Shown piece by piece: positions 38,773 to 48,800 of a stretch of 64,000 nt of DNA. This stretch comes from Pseudomonas lalucatii (GTDB lineage Bacteria > Pseudomonadota > Gammaproteobacteria > Pseudomonadales > Pseudomonadaceae). The notes under the pieces were generated by a model. The model ran no database searches, was not told the DNA's origin, and saw only the letters and a list, made by a program, of their open reading frames with translations. The translations under genes were made by a program, and so were the position numbers. Within the stretch, counting starts at the first letter, position 1, and each line of letters opens with the position of its first letter. Where the stretch lies: positions 1,541,001-1,605,000 of the forward strand of contig NZ_JADPMV010000002.1 in assembly GCF_018398425.1 (NCBI RefSeq), written 5' to 3'.

Positions 38773-39351
38773 TTACTGGCGCACGCCTTCCACCGAGATG
38801 GTCAGCTCGACTTCCTCGGAAGCCGGGCCCAGGTCCATGGTGATGCCGAAGTCCTTGAGCTTCAGCTTGGTCGAGCCGGAGAAGCCGGCGCGGTAGCCGC
38901 CCCAGGGATCCTCGCCCTCACCGATGAAGGTGGCGGCGATCACCACCGGCTTGGTCACGCCGTTCAGGCTCAGGTTGCCGGTGATGTCGGCCGTGCCTGC
39001 TCCCGTGCTCTTCACCGCGGTGGACTCGAAGGTGGCCTGCGGATGCTTGCCGACGCTGAGGAAGTCGTCGCTGCGCAGGTGCTTGTCCCGTTCGGCGTGA
39101 TTGGTATCGACGCTGGCGGTGTCCAGGCTGACCTTGACCTTGCTCGCCTGCGGATTCTTTTCGTCGTAACTGAACTGGCCCTCGAACTCCTTGAAGGTGC
39201 CGTACAGCCAGCTGTAGCCCAGGTGGCTGATCTTGAAGTTGACGAAGGCGTGCTGGCCTTCGGTGTCGATCACATAGTCGGCGGCCAGGGCCTGGCCGGC
39301 GCCGAACAGGGCCGAGCCGATGGCCAGCGCGGCGAGGGTGTTTTTCAGCAT
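38773..39351 (-). CDS. YceI-family periplasmic protein
   Basis: A 192-residue exported lipocalin-like YceI protein (signal [23 protein letters not shown]). Hallmarks: [26 protein letters not shown] split over the domain, [17 protein letters not shown] and FGITMDLGP. YceI proteins bind polyisoprenoids such as quinones in a beta-barrel pocket. The upstream neighbour is a cytochrome b561 gene on the same strand (64-base gap), the standard pair, suggesting a role in quinone-related electron transfer. P. aeruginosa has the same pair (its YceI is called PasP). Confidence 0.93.
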   Translation of the reverse strand: MLKNTLAALAIGSALFGAGQALAADYVIDTEGQHAFVNFKISHLGYSWLYGTFKEFEGQFSYDEKNPQASKVKVSLDTASVDTNHAERDKHLRSDDFLSVGKHPQATFESTAVKSTGAGTADITGNLSLNGVTKPVVIAATFIGEGEDPWGGYRAGFSGSTKLKLKDFGITMDLGPASEEVELTISVEGVRQ

Positions 39352-39415
39352 GACGAATCTCCTTGTGAGATGGGGGGGATCGAAGCGTGGAATCTTGCGA
39401 GACGGCCGACCGCGG

Positions 39416-39961
39416 TCAACGCCCGAGCATGCGCCTCAAGGTGGCGTCGCGATCGATGAAGTGATGCTTGAGCGCGGCCAGCGCGTGGACCCCGGCGAAG
39501 ATCACCAGGGCCCAGGCCAGGTACTCGTGCACCAGCCCGGCCAGGTCTTCCTGGCGCGGAATGCTGGTCAGCGTCGCCGGCACCTCGAACAGGCCGAATA
39601 CGGCAATGCCGCGCCCTTCGGCGGTGGAGATCAGGTAGCCGGAGATCATCAGCACGAACAGCCCGAAATAGAGAGAGGAGTGGCCGAGACGACTGCCCAG
39701 GCGGGTCAGCCGGCCATGGCTCGGCAGGCTCGCCGGGGGCGGGCTGACCCGGCGCCAGAGCATGCGCGCGAGCATCACCGCGAACAGCAGCAGGCCGATG
39801 CTCTTGTGCAGCTCCGGCGCGGTCTTGTACCAGGGGCTGTAGTAATTCAGACCGACCATCCAGTAGCCCAGGCCGAACAGGCCGAACACGGCCAGGGCCA
39901 CCAACCAGTGCAAGAGAATGCTGACCAGGCCGTAACGATCGGCCGAATTGCGCCACTGCAT
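39416..39961 (-). CDS. Cytochrome b561 family membrane protein
   Basis: A 181-residue four-helix diheme protein. Candidate heme ligands are His in [38 protein letters not shown] and [16 protein letters not shown] lies nine bases before the ATG at 39961; a TTG three codons further up is less likely. It probably passes electrons between the quinone pool and periplasmic partners, and is transcribed with yceI. Confidence 0.9.
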   Translation of the reverse strand: MQWRNSADRYGLVSILLHWLVALAVFGLFGLGYWMVGLNYYSPWYKTAPELHKSIGLLLFAVMLARMLWRRVSPPPASLPSHGRLTRLGSRLGHSSLYFGLFVLMISGYLISTAEGRGIAVFGLFEVPATLTSIPRQEDLAGLVHEYLAWALVIFAGVHALAALKHHFIDRDATLRRMLGR

Positions 39962-40272
39962 CAAGGACAAGCTCCACGTAGAGGGCCGCGCACCCGCGGT
40001 GCGCGAAAACTGCCGGCAAGACTAACAACAAAACTATCGATTAAACGCGAAAAAATTCGCTCTGAAATATCGATAAATACGAACAGTAACAGGCCCTACC
40101 GGACCAGCCGGATTGGTCCTGCGCACGGCCCGAAGGTTCAACGCAGGTCGCCCGGCGGCGCTTCAGGCAGGACGAACGGCAGGCGCGGGCGGCCGCCGCC
40201 CGGGCGGATACCCGCGCCATCGCCGCGAACACATCTGATAGGCTTGCCGCTGATGATTGGGAGAGCGTTTCG
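39962..40272. other. Intergenic region with AT-rich control patch, 311 bases
   Basis: Divergent region between cytochrome b561 and bioA. It has an AT-rich block (about 40020-40085) unlike the rest of the window, containing two TATCGATnAA direct repeats and a GCGAA-AAAA-TTCGC inverted repeat. The remainder is GC-rich leader to bioA. Confidence 0.5.
40034..40075. promoter_or_regulatory. Paired TATCGAT repeats around an inverted repeat
   Basis: TATCGATT (40035-40042) and TATCGATA (40068-40075, itself a perfect palindrome) are 33 bases apart, three helical turns, with the inverted repeat GCGAA/TTCGC (40047-40060) between. This is the geometry of a cooperative operator about 75-110 bases upstream of the cytochrome b561 start. 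Confidence 0.45.
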
Positions 40273-41679
40273 ATGAGCCTGAATGACCACTGGATGCAAC
40301 GCGACCTGGCCGTGCTCTGGCACCCCTGCACCCAGATGAAAGACCACGAACAGCTGCCCCTGGTGCCGATCAGACGCGGCGAGGGCGTATGGCTGGAAGA
40401 CTTCGACGGCAAGCGCTATATCGACGCGGTCAGCTCCTGGTGGGTCAACGTGTTCGGCCACTCCAACCCGCGCATCAACCAGCGCATCAAGGACCAGGTC
40501 GACCAGCTGGAGCACGTGATTCTCGCCGGCTTCAGCCATGCGCCGGTGATCGAGCTGTCCGAGCGCCTGGTCAAGCTGACCCCGGCCGGACTGGACCGGG
40601 TGTTCTACGCCGACAACGGCTCGTCGTGCATCGAAGTGGCGCTGAAGATGAGCTTCCACTACTGGCTCAACGTCGGCCAGCCTGCGAAGAAGCGCTTCGT
40701 CACCCTGAGCAACAGCTATCACGGCGAAACCGTGGCGGCGATGTCGGTCGGCGACGTGGCGCTGTTCACCGACACCTACAAGGCGCTGCTGCTCGACACC
40801 CTCAAGGTGCCCAGCCCGGACTGCTTCCACCGCCCCGAGGGGATGAGCTGGGAGGCGCACTCGCGGGCCATGTTCGCCCACATGGAGCAGTGCCTGGCCG
40901 AGCATCACCGGGAAGTCGCCGCGGTGATAGTCGAGCCGCTGATCCAGGGCGCCGGGGGCATGCGCATGTACCACCCGATCTATCTCAGGCTGCTGCGCGA
41001 GGCCTGCGACCGCTACGGCGTGCACCTGATCCACGACGAGATCGCCGTCGGCTTCGGCCGCACCGGGACGATGTTCGCCTGCGAGCAGGCCGGCATCCGC
41101 CCGGACTTCCTCTGCCTGTCCAAGGCCCTGACCGGCGGCTACCTGCCGCTGGCCGCCTGCCTGACCACCGACACCGTCTACCAGGCCTTCTACGACGACT
41201 ACTCGACCCTGCGCGCCTTCCTCCACTCGCACAGCTACACCGGCAACCCCCTGGCCTGCGCCGCCGCCTTGGCGACCCTGGACATCTTCGAGCAGGACGA
41301 CGTCATCGAGGCCAACAAGGCGCTGGCCGCGCGCATGGCCAGCGCCACCGCACACCTGGCCGAGCACGCCCATGTCGCCGAGGTGCGCCAGACCGGCATG
41401 GCCCTGGCCGTGGAGATGGTGCAGGACAAAGCGAGCAAGACCACCTACCCCTGGCAGGAGCGCCGCGGCCTCAAGGTCTTCCAGCACGCCCTGAGCCGCG
41501 GCGCCCTGCTGCGTCCCCTGGGCAGCGTGGTGTACTTCCTGCCGCCGTACGTGATCAGCCCGGAGCAGATCGACTTCCTCGCCGAGGTCGCCAGCGAGGG
41601 TATCGACATCGCCACCCGCGACGCGGTCAGCGTGGCGGTGCCGCGCGGCGCCCGCACCGACTTCCGCGACCCCGGCTGA
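40273..41679 (+). CDS. bioA: Adenosylmethionine-8-amino-7-oxononanoate aminotransferase
   Basis: A 468-residue class III PLP aminotransferase making 7,8-diaminopelargonate for biotin, using SAM as amino donor. Visible: LWHPCTQMKDHE N terminus, SSWWVNVFGHSNPRI, PLP phosphate region YADNGSSCIEVALKM, SYHGET, HDEIAVGFGRTG, and the PLP lysine in LSKALTGGYLPLA. The length (468) exceeds the 429 of E. coli BioA, mostly in the internal GMSWEAHSRAMFAHMEQC region and tail; some annotation pipelines call this group generic omega-aminotransferases. GGGAGAG precedes the ATG. No other bio genes are near. Confidence 0.9.
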   Translation: MSLNDHWMQRDLAVLWHPCTQMKDHEQLPLVPIRRGEGVWLEDFDGKRYIDAVSSWWVNVFGHSNPRINQRIKDQVDQLEHVILAGFSHAPVIELSERLVKLTPAGLDRVFYADNGSSCIEVALKMSFHYWLNVGQPAKKRFVTLSNSYHGETVAAMSVGDVALFTDTYKALLLDTLKVPSPDCFHRPEGMSWEAHSRAMFAHMEQCLAEHHREVAAVIVEPLIQGAGGMRMYHPIYLRLLREACDRYGVHLIHDEIAVGFGRTGTMFACEQAGIRPDFLCLSKALTGGYLPLAACLTTDTVYQAFYDDYSTLRAFLHSHSYTGNPLACAAALATLDIFEQDDVIEANKALAARMASATAHLAEHAHVAEVRQTGMALAVEMVQDKASKTTYPWQERRGLKVFQHALSRGALLRPLGSVVYFLPPYVISPEQIDFLAEVASEGIDIATRDAVSVAVPRGARTDFRDPG

Positions 41680-41724
41680 GCCGGCCGCGGAAAGGCCAGG
41701 CCCGCTACAAGCAGCGCGGCGATA

Positions 41725-41761
41725 AGGGTAAGCTTGGCGCCTTCCGCCCAAGGCTTACCCT
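41725..41761 (+). repeat. Hairpin just before rsmE
   Basis: AGGGTAAGC (41725-41733) with GCTTACCCT (41753-41761), continued by TTGGCG against CGCCCAA with small bulges. It ends eight bases before the rsmE ATG, which has no Shine-Dalgarno. It may be a bioA 3'-end or an rsmE leader structure. Confidence 0.55.
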
Positions 41762-41769
41762 GCAGACCC

Positions 41770-42489
41770 ATGCGCCTCTCCCGTTTCTTCGTCGACGCCC
41801 CCCTCGCCCTCGGCCAGCACCAGCTGCCGGAGGCCCAGGCCCACTACATCGGCCGCGTGCTGCGCCACACGGTCGGCGATACGCTGCAGCTGTTCGACGG
41901 CAGCGGCCGGGAATACCTCGGCGAGCTGATCGAGGTGGGCAAGAAGAGCGTGCGCGTGGAGCTGCGCGAGACCTTCGCCGGCCTGGCCGAATCGCCGCTG
42001 CACATCCATCTGGGCCAGGGCCTGTCGCGCGGCGAGCGGATGGACTGGGCCATCCAGAAAGCCTGCGAACTGGGCGCCAACGCGATCAGCCCGATCGTCA
42101 GCGAACGCTGCGAGGTACGCCTCAAGGACGAGCGCGCCGACAAGCGCATGAGCCACTGGCGCCAGGTGACGATCAGCGCCTGCGAGCAGTGCGGCCGTTC
42201 GGTGCTGCCGATCCTCCACCCGCCGATCACCCTGAGCGAGTGGCTGCAACGGGTCGAGGCGCAGCTCAAGCTGGTCCTGCACCCGGTAGCCGAGCCGCTG
42301 GCCAGCCATGCCCGCCCGCAGTCGCTGGCCTTCCTGATCGGCCCGGAGGGCGGCCTGGCGGATGCCGAGGTGGCCCAGGCCCGAGCTGCCGGCTTCCACG
42401 CCGCGCGCCTCGGCCCGCGGGTCTTGCGCACCGAAACGGCGCCGGTGGTGGCGCTTTCCGTCGCCCAGCAGCTGTGGGGAGACTTCTAG
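41770..42489 (+). CDS. rsmE: 16S rRNA m3U1498 methyltransferase RsmE
   Basis: A 239-residue SPOUT-class RNA methyltransferase acting on U1498 of 16S rRNA. N-terminal PUA-like domain (RLSRFFVDAPLALG, HYIGRVLRHTVGD), C-terminal trefoil-knot SAM site with LIGPEGGLADAEV and RLGPRVLRTETAPVVAL. The ATG at 41770 gives the conserved start; the preceding 12 codons overlap the hairpin. It follows bioA as in P. aeruginosa. Confidence 0.95.
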   Translation: MRLSRFFVDAPLALGQHQLPEAQAHYIGRVLRHTVGDTLQLFDGSGREYLGELIEVGKKSVRVELRETFAGLAESPLHIHLGQGLSRGERMDWAIQKACELGANAISPIVSERCEVRLKDERADKRMSHWRQVTISACEQCGRSVLPILHPPITLSEWLQRVEAQLKLVLHPVAEPLASHARPQSLAFLIGPEGGLADAEVAQARAAGFHAARLGPRVLRTETAPVVALSVAQQLWGDF

Positions 42490-42723
42490 TCCAGGCGCAC
42501 GACGTGTCGCATCGCTGTAACAAGATGTGACTAGCGTGAATGGCAAGCTCCCGCCCTTCTGGCATGCTCCGCAGGCCAAAAGCGTACCCTCGGTCTACCA
42601 CCGAGCGCCGCTCTTTGCTCTGGCCGGCCCTTGGCGCCGGACCGTCCTCCAATAACAATTCGCCGGGGGCAGGGGTTTCCCAAAAGGAAGCCACCGCAAG
42701 CCCTCAGCCCCAAGGAGCACTAC

Positions 42724-44226
42724 ATGAACGAACTGGTCTCGACCCTAAACGGACTGGTCTGGAGCCCTGCACTGATCTATCTGTGCCTCGGCGTCGGCCT
42801 GTATTTCACCCTGCGAGGTCGCTTCCTCCAGGTGCGCCATTTCAAGGAAATGATCCGCCTGATCTTCGCCAAGCGCACCAGCAGCCATGGCATCTCCTCC
42901 TTCCAGGCCCTGACCATGACCCTCGCCGGTCGCGTGGGTACCGGTAACATCGCCGGCGTGGCCACGGCCATCACCTTCGGCGGCCCGGGTGCCGTGTTCT
43001 GGATGTGGATGGTCGCCTTCCTCGGCGCCAGCTCGGCCTTTATCGAGTCGACCCTGGGCCAGGTCTACAAGGAAGACATCGACGGCCAGCACCGCGGCGG
43101 TCCGGCCTTCTATATCGAGAAGGGCCTGGGCATGAAGTGGTACGCCTGGATCTTCGCCCTGGTCACCGTGATCGCCTGCGGCCTGCTGCTGCCGGGTGTT
43201 CAGGCCAACTCCATCGGCTCCGGACTGAGCAACGCCATGGGCATCGACCCGAGCACCACCGCGGCGGTGCTGGCGGTCATGCTCGGCCTGATCATCTTCG
43301 GCGGCATCAAGCGCATCGCCACCTTCGCCGAGGTCGTGGTGCCCTTCATGGCACTGAGCTACATCATCGTCGCCTGCGTGATCATCGGCCTGAACATCGA
43401 GCAGCTGCCCGGCGTGGTCGCACTGATCCTCGAAAGCGCCTTCGGCATGGAGGCCGGCTTCGGCGCGATTCTCGGCCTGGCCATCATGTGGGGCGTGAAG
43501 CGCGGCGTGTACTCCAACGAAGCCGGCCAGGGTACCGGCCCGCACGCGTCCAGCGCCGCGGCCGTCACCCACCCGGCCAAGCAGGGCCTGGTACAGGCGT
43601 TCTCCGTGTACGTCGACACCCTGTTCGTCTGCTCGGCCACCGCCTTCATGCTGCTGATCACCGGCCAGTACAACGTCCAGGGCCCCGACGGTGAGGCCCT
43701 GCACACCGGTATCGCCGGCGTCGCGGCCGGCCCGGGCTACGTGCAGACCGCCATGGAGAACATCCTGCCGGGCTTCGGCTCCTACTTCGTGGCCATCGCC
43801 CTGTTCTTCTTCGCCTTCACCACCATCATCGCCTACTACTACATCGCCGAAACCAACATCGCCTTCATCAACCGCAAGATTCACCGTCCCTGGCTGACCC
43901 TGGCGCTGAAGTTCGGCATCATCGCGGCCACCGTCTACGGCACCGTGAAGACCGCCGACCTGGCCTGGGGCCTGGGCGATCTGGGCGTGGGCATGATGGC
44001 CTGGCTGAACATCGGCGCCATCCTGCTGATGCACAAGGTCGCCTACACCTGCCTGAAGGACTACGAGGCACAGAAGAAGCAGGGCCTGGACCCGGTCTTC
44101 GACCCCGAGAAGCTCGGCATCAAGAACGCCGACTACTGGACCGGCAAGAAGGGCGCCAGCCCAGCTGACGCCGCCGACGTGTCCGACGAGCCCGTCACCG
44201 AGGCTCGCCCGGAAAGCGCCCGCTAA
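42724..44226 (+). CDS. Sodium:alanine symporter family (AgcS) transporter
   Basis: A 500-residue inner-membrane Na+/alanine-glycine symporter with about eleven helices. Family motifs: TMTLAGRVGTGNIAGVATAI, GGPAFYIEKGLGMKW, WGVKRGVYSNEAGQGTGPHA, and FAFTTIIAYYYIAETN. The usual family motif in this position reads ...SARVGTGN; here AGRVGTGN. AAGGAG precedes the ATG at 42724. It may import alanine/glycine feeding alanine dehydrogenase. Monocistronic, with a terminator after it. Confidence 0.93.
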   Translation: MNELVSTLNGLVWSPALIYLCLGVGLYFTLRGRFLQVRHFKEMIRLIFAKRTSSHGISSFQALTMTLAGRVGTGNIAGVATAITFGGPGAVFWMWMVAFLGASSAFIESTLGQVYKEDIDGQHRGGPAFYIEKGLGMKWYAWIFALVTVIACGLLLPGVQANSIGSGLSNAMGIDPSTTAAVLAVMLGLIIFGGIKRIATFAEVVVPFMALSYIIVACVIIGLNIEQLPGVVALILESAFGMEAGFGAILGLAIMWGVKRGVYSNEAGQGTGPHASSAAAVTHPAKQGLVQAFSVYVDTLFVCSATAFMLLITGQYNVQGPDGEALHTGIAGVAAGPGYVQTAMENILPGFGSYFVAIALFFFAFTTIIAYYYIAETNIAFINRKIHRPWLTLALKFGIIAATVYGTVKTADLAWGLGDLGVGMMAWLNIGAILLMHKVAYTCLKDYEAQKKQGLDPVFDPEKLGIKNADYWTGKKGASPADAADVSDEPVTEARPESAR

Positions 44227-44242
44227 CGGCCGCTGAAAGCAC

Positions 44243-44297
44243 AAGCCCCGCACGTCGCGTCCCATTCATCCTGGGGCGCGGCGTGCGGGGCTTTTTC
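44243..44297 (+). terminator. Intrinsic terminator of the alanine symporter gene
   Basis: AAGCCCCGCACG (44243-44254) pairs with CGTGCGGGGCTT (44282-44293), with further inner pairing, and ends in T5. Confidence 0.9.
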
Positions 44298-44338
44298 GTG
44301 GGCCGGTGAAAGGCGGCGGGCGGGTCGAAAGGCGCCGT

Positions 44339-44809
44339 CTAGATCAGGCCGGCATCCGCCAGCATCTGCTCCAGGGCGACCAGATCGGGAATCTTCAGGA
44401 CCTCTTCGCCCAGGGCCACGGCGTCCAGCTCCAGCGGCGCCAGCGGCGCGTCGGCCCGCGGCAGCGTGGCGTCGACCTTGAGCGAGTGCGGAATACCCTG
44501 CACCAGCAGGGCGATGAACTTGACCTTGGAGCGGCCGCCGAGGGCGTTGATCACCGCCACCCGGGCGGCGCCGCCGACCTGCACCTGGCCATCCGAGGCC
44601 GCCTCGAACGACAGCAGCGGCAGGCGCAGATCGCGCCAGGCAATCTGCCCGAGAAACCAGGCCGGCATGTCGGCGCCGGCCTGCGGCGCGCGATAGGGGA
44701 TCAGCTCGGCGAGCGCCACGTTGGGCAACAGCAGGCTGCGGTCGGCCAACGGCACCTGCAGCGCCGTCAGGCTGGTGACTGTGTTCTGGGTGGCTAGGGC
44801 TTGGCTCAT
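44339..44809 (-). CDS. chpC: CheW-like adaptor ChpC
   Basis: A 156-residue CheW-fold adaptor, last gene of the Chp/Pil chemosensory operon. The CheW pattern LQVPLADRSLLLPNVALAELIP, WFLGQIAWRDLRLPLLSFE and ARVAVINALGG is intact. In P. aeruginosa ChpC couples extra inputs to the kinase ChpA alongside PilI. It follows chpB by 31 bases; the next genes chpD/chpE of P. aeruginosa are not present. Confidence 0.93.
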   Translation of the reverse strand: MSQALATQNTVTSLTALQVPLADRSLLLPNVALAELIPYRAPQAGADMPAWFLGQIAWRDLRLPLLSFEAASDGQVQVGGAARVAVINALGGRSKVKFIALLVQGIPHSLKVDATLPRADAPLAPLELDAVALGEEVLKIPDLVALEQMLADAGLI

Positions 44810-44840
44810 GAATCAATCCTATGCGGGACAAGGGCCCGGG

Positions 44841-45860
44841 TTAACGGCACTGCTCGGCCAGGTGGCTGACCAGGGCGGCGGCCAGTTCCCGCGGGTCGGC
44901 GCTGAAGCTGCTGTAGCCGCCCTCGCGCAGGCTGTCCGGCATGCTCGGGCAGACGCAGCTGTCGCCGCGCTGGGTCCAGATCGCTCCGCCCTGACGACGC
45001 ACGTAGGCGGCGGCGGCACTGCCGTCGCTGCCCATGCCGCTGAAGCTGATGACGCCGCACTCGGCACCGAATTGCTGGGCGAGGTTGAGCATCATCTGAT
45101 CGATCGACGGACTGTAGGGCTCCGGCCAACCGCGCTCGGCGATCTGCATCAGGCGCTCGTCGCAGAAGCCCAGCTCGCGACTGATCGGCGCCACCACCAC
45201 CTCGCCGCAGCGGATCGGCTCGCCATGCCGGGCCGCAGTGACGTGCCACTGACTGTGCCGGCCGACGGCCTGGGGCAGCGCCGCCTCGAAGCTGGGGTCG
45301 ATGTGCTGGGCGTAGACGAAGCCCACCGGCAGGCCACCGGGCAGGGCATCGAGAAAGGCCTTGACCGCCGCCGGGCCACCCAGCGAGGCGGCCAGCAGCC
45401 AGACCTGGCGTGCCGGTTCGCCGGCGGCCAGCGGGGTAGCCGCCAGGGCCGGCGGCAGCTCCAGACGCGCCGGCCGCTGCGCCTCGGCGAGCAGCGCCGC
45501 CAGGCTAGGACCGACCGCCTGGGAGGGATCGCCGATCAGCTTCTTCAGCTTGCCGAACAGGCGCCGCTCCCAGCGCGGATAGTTTTCCGAGTGCCGCTCC
45601 GGGGCATGCCCCTCGCCGAACAGCACCGGTGCCGTAACCCGCTCGAGCAGGCTGTCGACCAGCGGCGAGTCCTCCGACTGGGCCAGGTCGACCAGCCACA
45701 GGTCGGTCTCGCAGGCGCCCAGGGCGTCCTCGTCGAGGCGCGCCGGATCGCTGTTGAGCACCACCTGGTAACCGCTGCCGCTCAGGGCCTGCTGCAGCAC
45801 ATGGCGCTGCAGCGAGGTGTCGGCGATGACCGCAATACGTGCCGCGCTTTTCTCAGTCAT
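44841..45860 (-). CDS. chpB: CheB-like methylesterase ChpB
   Basis: A 339-residue methylesterase thought to demethylate the receptor PilJ. The C-terminal CheB domain has the catalytic triad regions AASLGGPAAV (Ser), YAQHIDPSFE (His) and SGMGSDGSAA (Asp). The N-terminal receiver is degenerate: it keeps Asp in WLVDLAQSE, but the acidic pocket (IADTS) and the Lys are not clear. Its ATG overlaps the chpA stop (four-base overlap), indicating coupled translation. Confidence 0.94.
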   Translation of the reverse strand: MTEKSAARIAVIADTSLQRHVLQQALSGSGYQVVLNSDPARLDEDALGACETDLWLVDLAQSEDSPLVDSLLERVTAPVLFGEGHAPERHSENYPRWERRLFGKLKKLIGDPSQAVGPSLAALLAEAQRPARLELPPALAATPLAAGEPARQVWLLAASLGGPAAVKAFLDALPGGLPVGFVYAQHIDPSFEAALPQAVGRHSQWHVTAARHGEPIRCGEVVVAPISRELGFCDERLMQIAERGWPEPYSPSIDQMMLNLAQQFGAECGVISFSGMGSDGSAAAAYVRRQGGAIWTQRGDSCVCPSMPDSLREGGYSSFSADPRELAAALVSHLAEQCR

Positions 45861-48800
45861 TTCCGTTTGACCAGTTGTTGGATGCTGTCGAGCAGCAAGG
45901 ACTCCTGATAGGGCTTGCCGAGGTATTCGTTGACGCCGATGGCCATGGCCCGCTCACGGTGCTTCTCGCCGGTACGCGAGGTGATCATGATGATCGGCAG
46001 ATCCTTCAGGCGCTCGTCGTGGCGCACCAGGGTGGCCACCTCGAAGCCGTCCATGCGCGGCATCTCGATGTCCAGCAGCATGATGTCCGGGCGGTGCTCC
46101 TGCAGCTGGCCGAGGGCGTCCACGCCGTCCTTGGCCGTCAGCACGTTCATGCCGTTGCGCTCCAGCAGACGGCTGGTGACCTTGCGCACGGTCACCGAGT
46201 CGTCCACCACCATGACCAGGGTCGGCCGGTCCGCCTCGACCTCCTCGCTGGTCGTGGCCTTGCCGAGCAGGCGCGGCTGCGTCTGGCTGAGCAGGTGGGC
46301 ATGGATCACGCGGATGGTCGCCAGCAGGTCGAGAATCACCACCACCCGGCCATCGCCGAGGATGGTCGCGCCGGAGATGCCGTGCACCCCGGCGAACTGC
46401 GGGCCGAGGCTCTTCACCACGATCTCGCGCGAGCCCGCCAGGCTGTCGACCTGCACCGCCACCGCATGCTCGCTGGAACGCACCAGGATCACCGGCAGCG
46501 GCAGGCTCTGACCGACCAGCTTGGGCTGCTGCCCGTTGTTCAGCAGGTCGCCCAGATAACGCAGCTCGTAGGCCTGGCCGGCGTACTCGAAGCGCGGCGC
46601 ATCGGGCTGGTAGTAGGCCTCCAGCTCGTAGGGCGAAACCCGCACGATACCTTCGATGGTGTTCAGCGGGATGGCGTACAGGTCCTCGCCGGACAGCACC
46701 ATCAGCGCGCGGTTGACCGACACGGTGAACGGCAGGCGGATGGTGAAGCGGGTGCCTTCGCCCGGCGTCGAGTCGATGCTCATCGAGCCGCCGAGTTGCT
46801 TGACCTCCGAGTGCACCACGTCCATGCCGACGCCGCGCCCGGAAATCTGCGTGACCTTCTCCGCCGTGGAGAAACCGGCCTCGAGGATGAACTGCAGGAT
46901 CTCGTGATCGGTGAGATCCGAGTCCTCGTCCATCAGGCCGCGCTCGATGGCCTTGCGCCGTACCGCCTCCAGCTTGATGCCGCCGCCGTCGTCGGCCAGG
47001 GTGAGGACGATATCGCCACCCTCGCGGCCGAGCTCCAGGCGGATGCGGCCCTGCTCCGGCTTGCCGGCGGCGCGACGCAGCTCGGCGGCCTCGATGCCGT
47101 GGTCGACGGCGTTGCGCAGCATGTGCTCCAGCGGCGCGACGATGCGCTCGAGCACGCTGCGGTCCATCTCGCCCTCGGCATTGCCGACGACGAACTCGAC
47201 CTGCTTGCCCAGTTCGCCGGCGACCTGCCGGACGATCCGCCGCAGCCGCGGCACCAGGCGATCGAAGGGCACCATGCGGGTGCGCATCAGGCCTTCCTGC
47301 AGCTCGGTGTTGACCCGCGCCTGCTGCAGCAGCAGGGTCTCCGCATCGCGGTTGCGCGCGGCCAGGGTCTCCTTCAAGTCGAGCAGGTCGGACGCCGACT
47401 CGAACAGGGCTCGCGACAGCTGCTGCAGCTGCGAGTGGCGGTCCATCTCCAGCGGGTCGAAGTCCTCGTAGCCGGCGCGCTCGGCTTCGGCCTGATAACG
47501 GCTGAGGATCTGCGCCTGGGTCTCGGTGTCCAGGCGGCGCAGCTGGTCGCGCACCCGGTCGATGGTGGCCTCCATCTCGCTGAGGGTGAAGCCGAAATCG
47601 CTGACCTGCTGTTCCACCCGGCCACGGAAGATCGAGGTTTCGCCGGCCAGGTTGACCAGGCCCTCGAGCAGGTCCGCCGGCACCTTGACCAGCTCCTGGG
47701 GCGCCCGGCGCGCGGCGGCATCCTGGGCGGCCTGTTCGGCCTGGCGGACGAAGGGCAGCACCCGCGTCACCAGTTCCTGGGCCGGCAGTTCGCTGGCCGC
47801 GACGATGGGGGTCGCCGGCGCCGGCGGATGCACCGGCGCCGGTTCGGCCGCGGCTTCGCCCCCGGCACCGGCGGCGTCCGCGGTCTGCAGGCGCTGACGC
47901 AACTGGTCGAGTTCGCCCTGCAAGCCTTCGAAGCCCGACTGCACATCGAGGAACAGGCTCTCCGGCCAGGGCGCCCCTTGCGCCTGGGCCTCGGTGAGGT
48001 GCTGCTCCAGGTCATGGGTCAGGTCGCCCAGACGTTTCTGCCCGGCCAGCCGGGCACCGCCCTTGAGGGTGTGCAGCACCCGCAGCATGTCATCGATGGC
48101 GGCGCCATCCTCGCGGTGCTCTTCCCAGTGGCCGATCGCCTGCTCCATGGCCTCCAGCAGGTCGTCCGCTTCCTCCATGAAGATGTCGAGGATGTCCGAC
48201 TCGGCATCCTCGTCGTCCTGGGCCGCCTCGGCGTCCCTGAGTTGCACCGCCGGCGGCACGCTCAGCCGCTCGTCCGGGTTGGCCCGAAAGCGCTTGATGG
48301 TCTCGATCAGCGCCCGACCGCTCGGCACCGCACGGCGCTCGCGCACCGCCTCGAGCATCGCGGCGAGACTGTCATGGCAAGCCTGCAGCAGGTCGAAGAG
48401 CGCGGCGCTGGCGCGCAGCCGGCCGCCGCACAGGTCCTCGTAGAGAAACTCCAGTTCATGGGCGAGATCGCCGATCTCGGCGATCTCCGCCATCCGCGCA
48501 CCGCCCTTGAGGGTGTGCAGGTCCCGCTGCAGGGCCTCCAGTTCGAGGCTGTTGTCGACGTCCTCGCTCCAGCGCTGCAGGGCCGCACCGGCGCTGTCGA
48601 TGATGTCGAAACCCTCCTCGAGGAAGATCTCCACCAGTTCGGGGTCGCGCTCCTCGGCACCGGCCTCGGCAGGATCGAGCGGCGCCTGCGCGGTGCTGTC
48701 CGGGCCGGCCACGGCCTCCGGCGCGGCGCCATCGGGCGTGGCGTCCACGGGCGACTCGGCGGCCGCCAGGTCTACGACCGGCTCGGCTTCGGCTTCGGCT

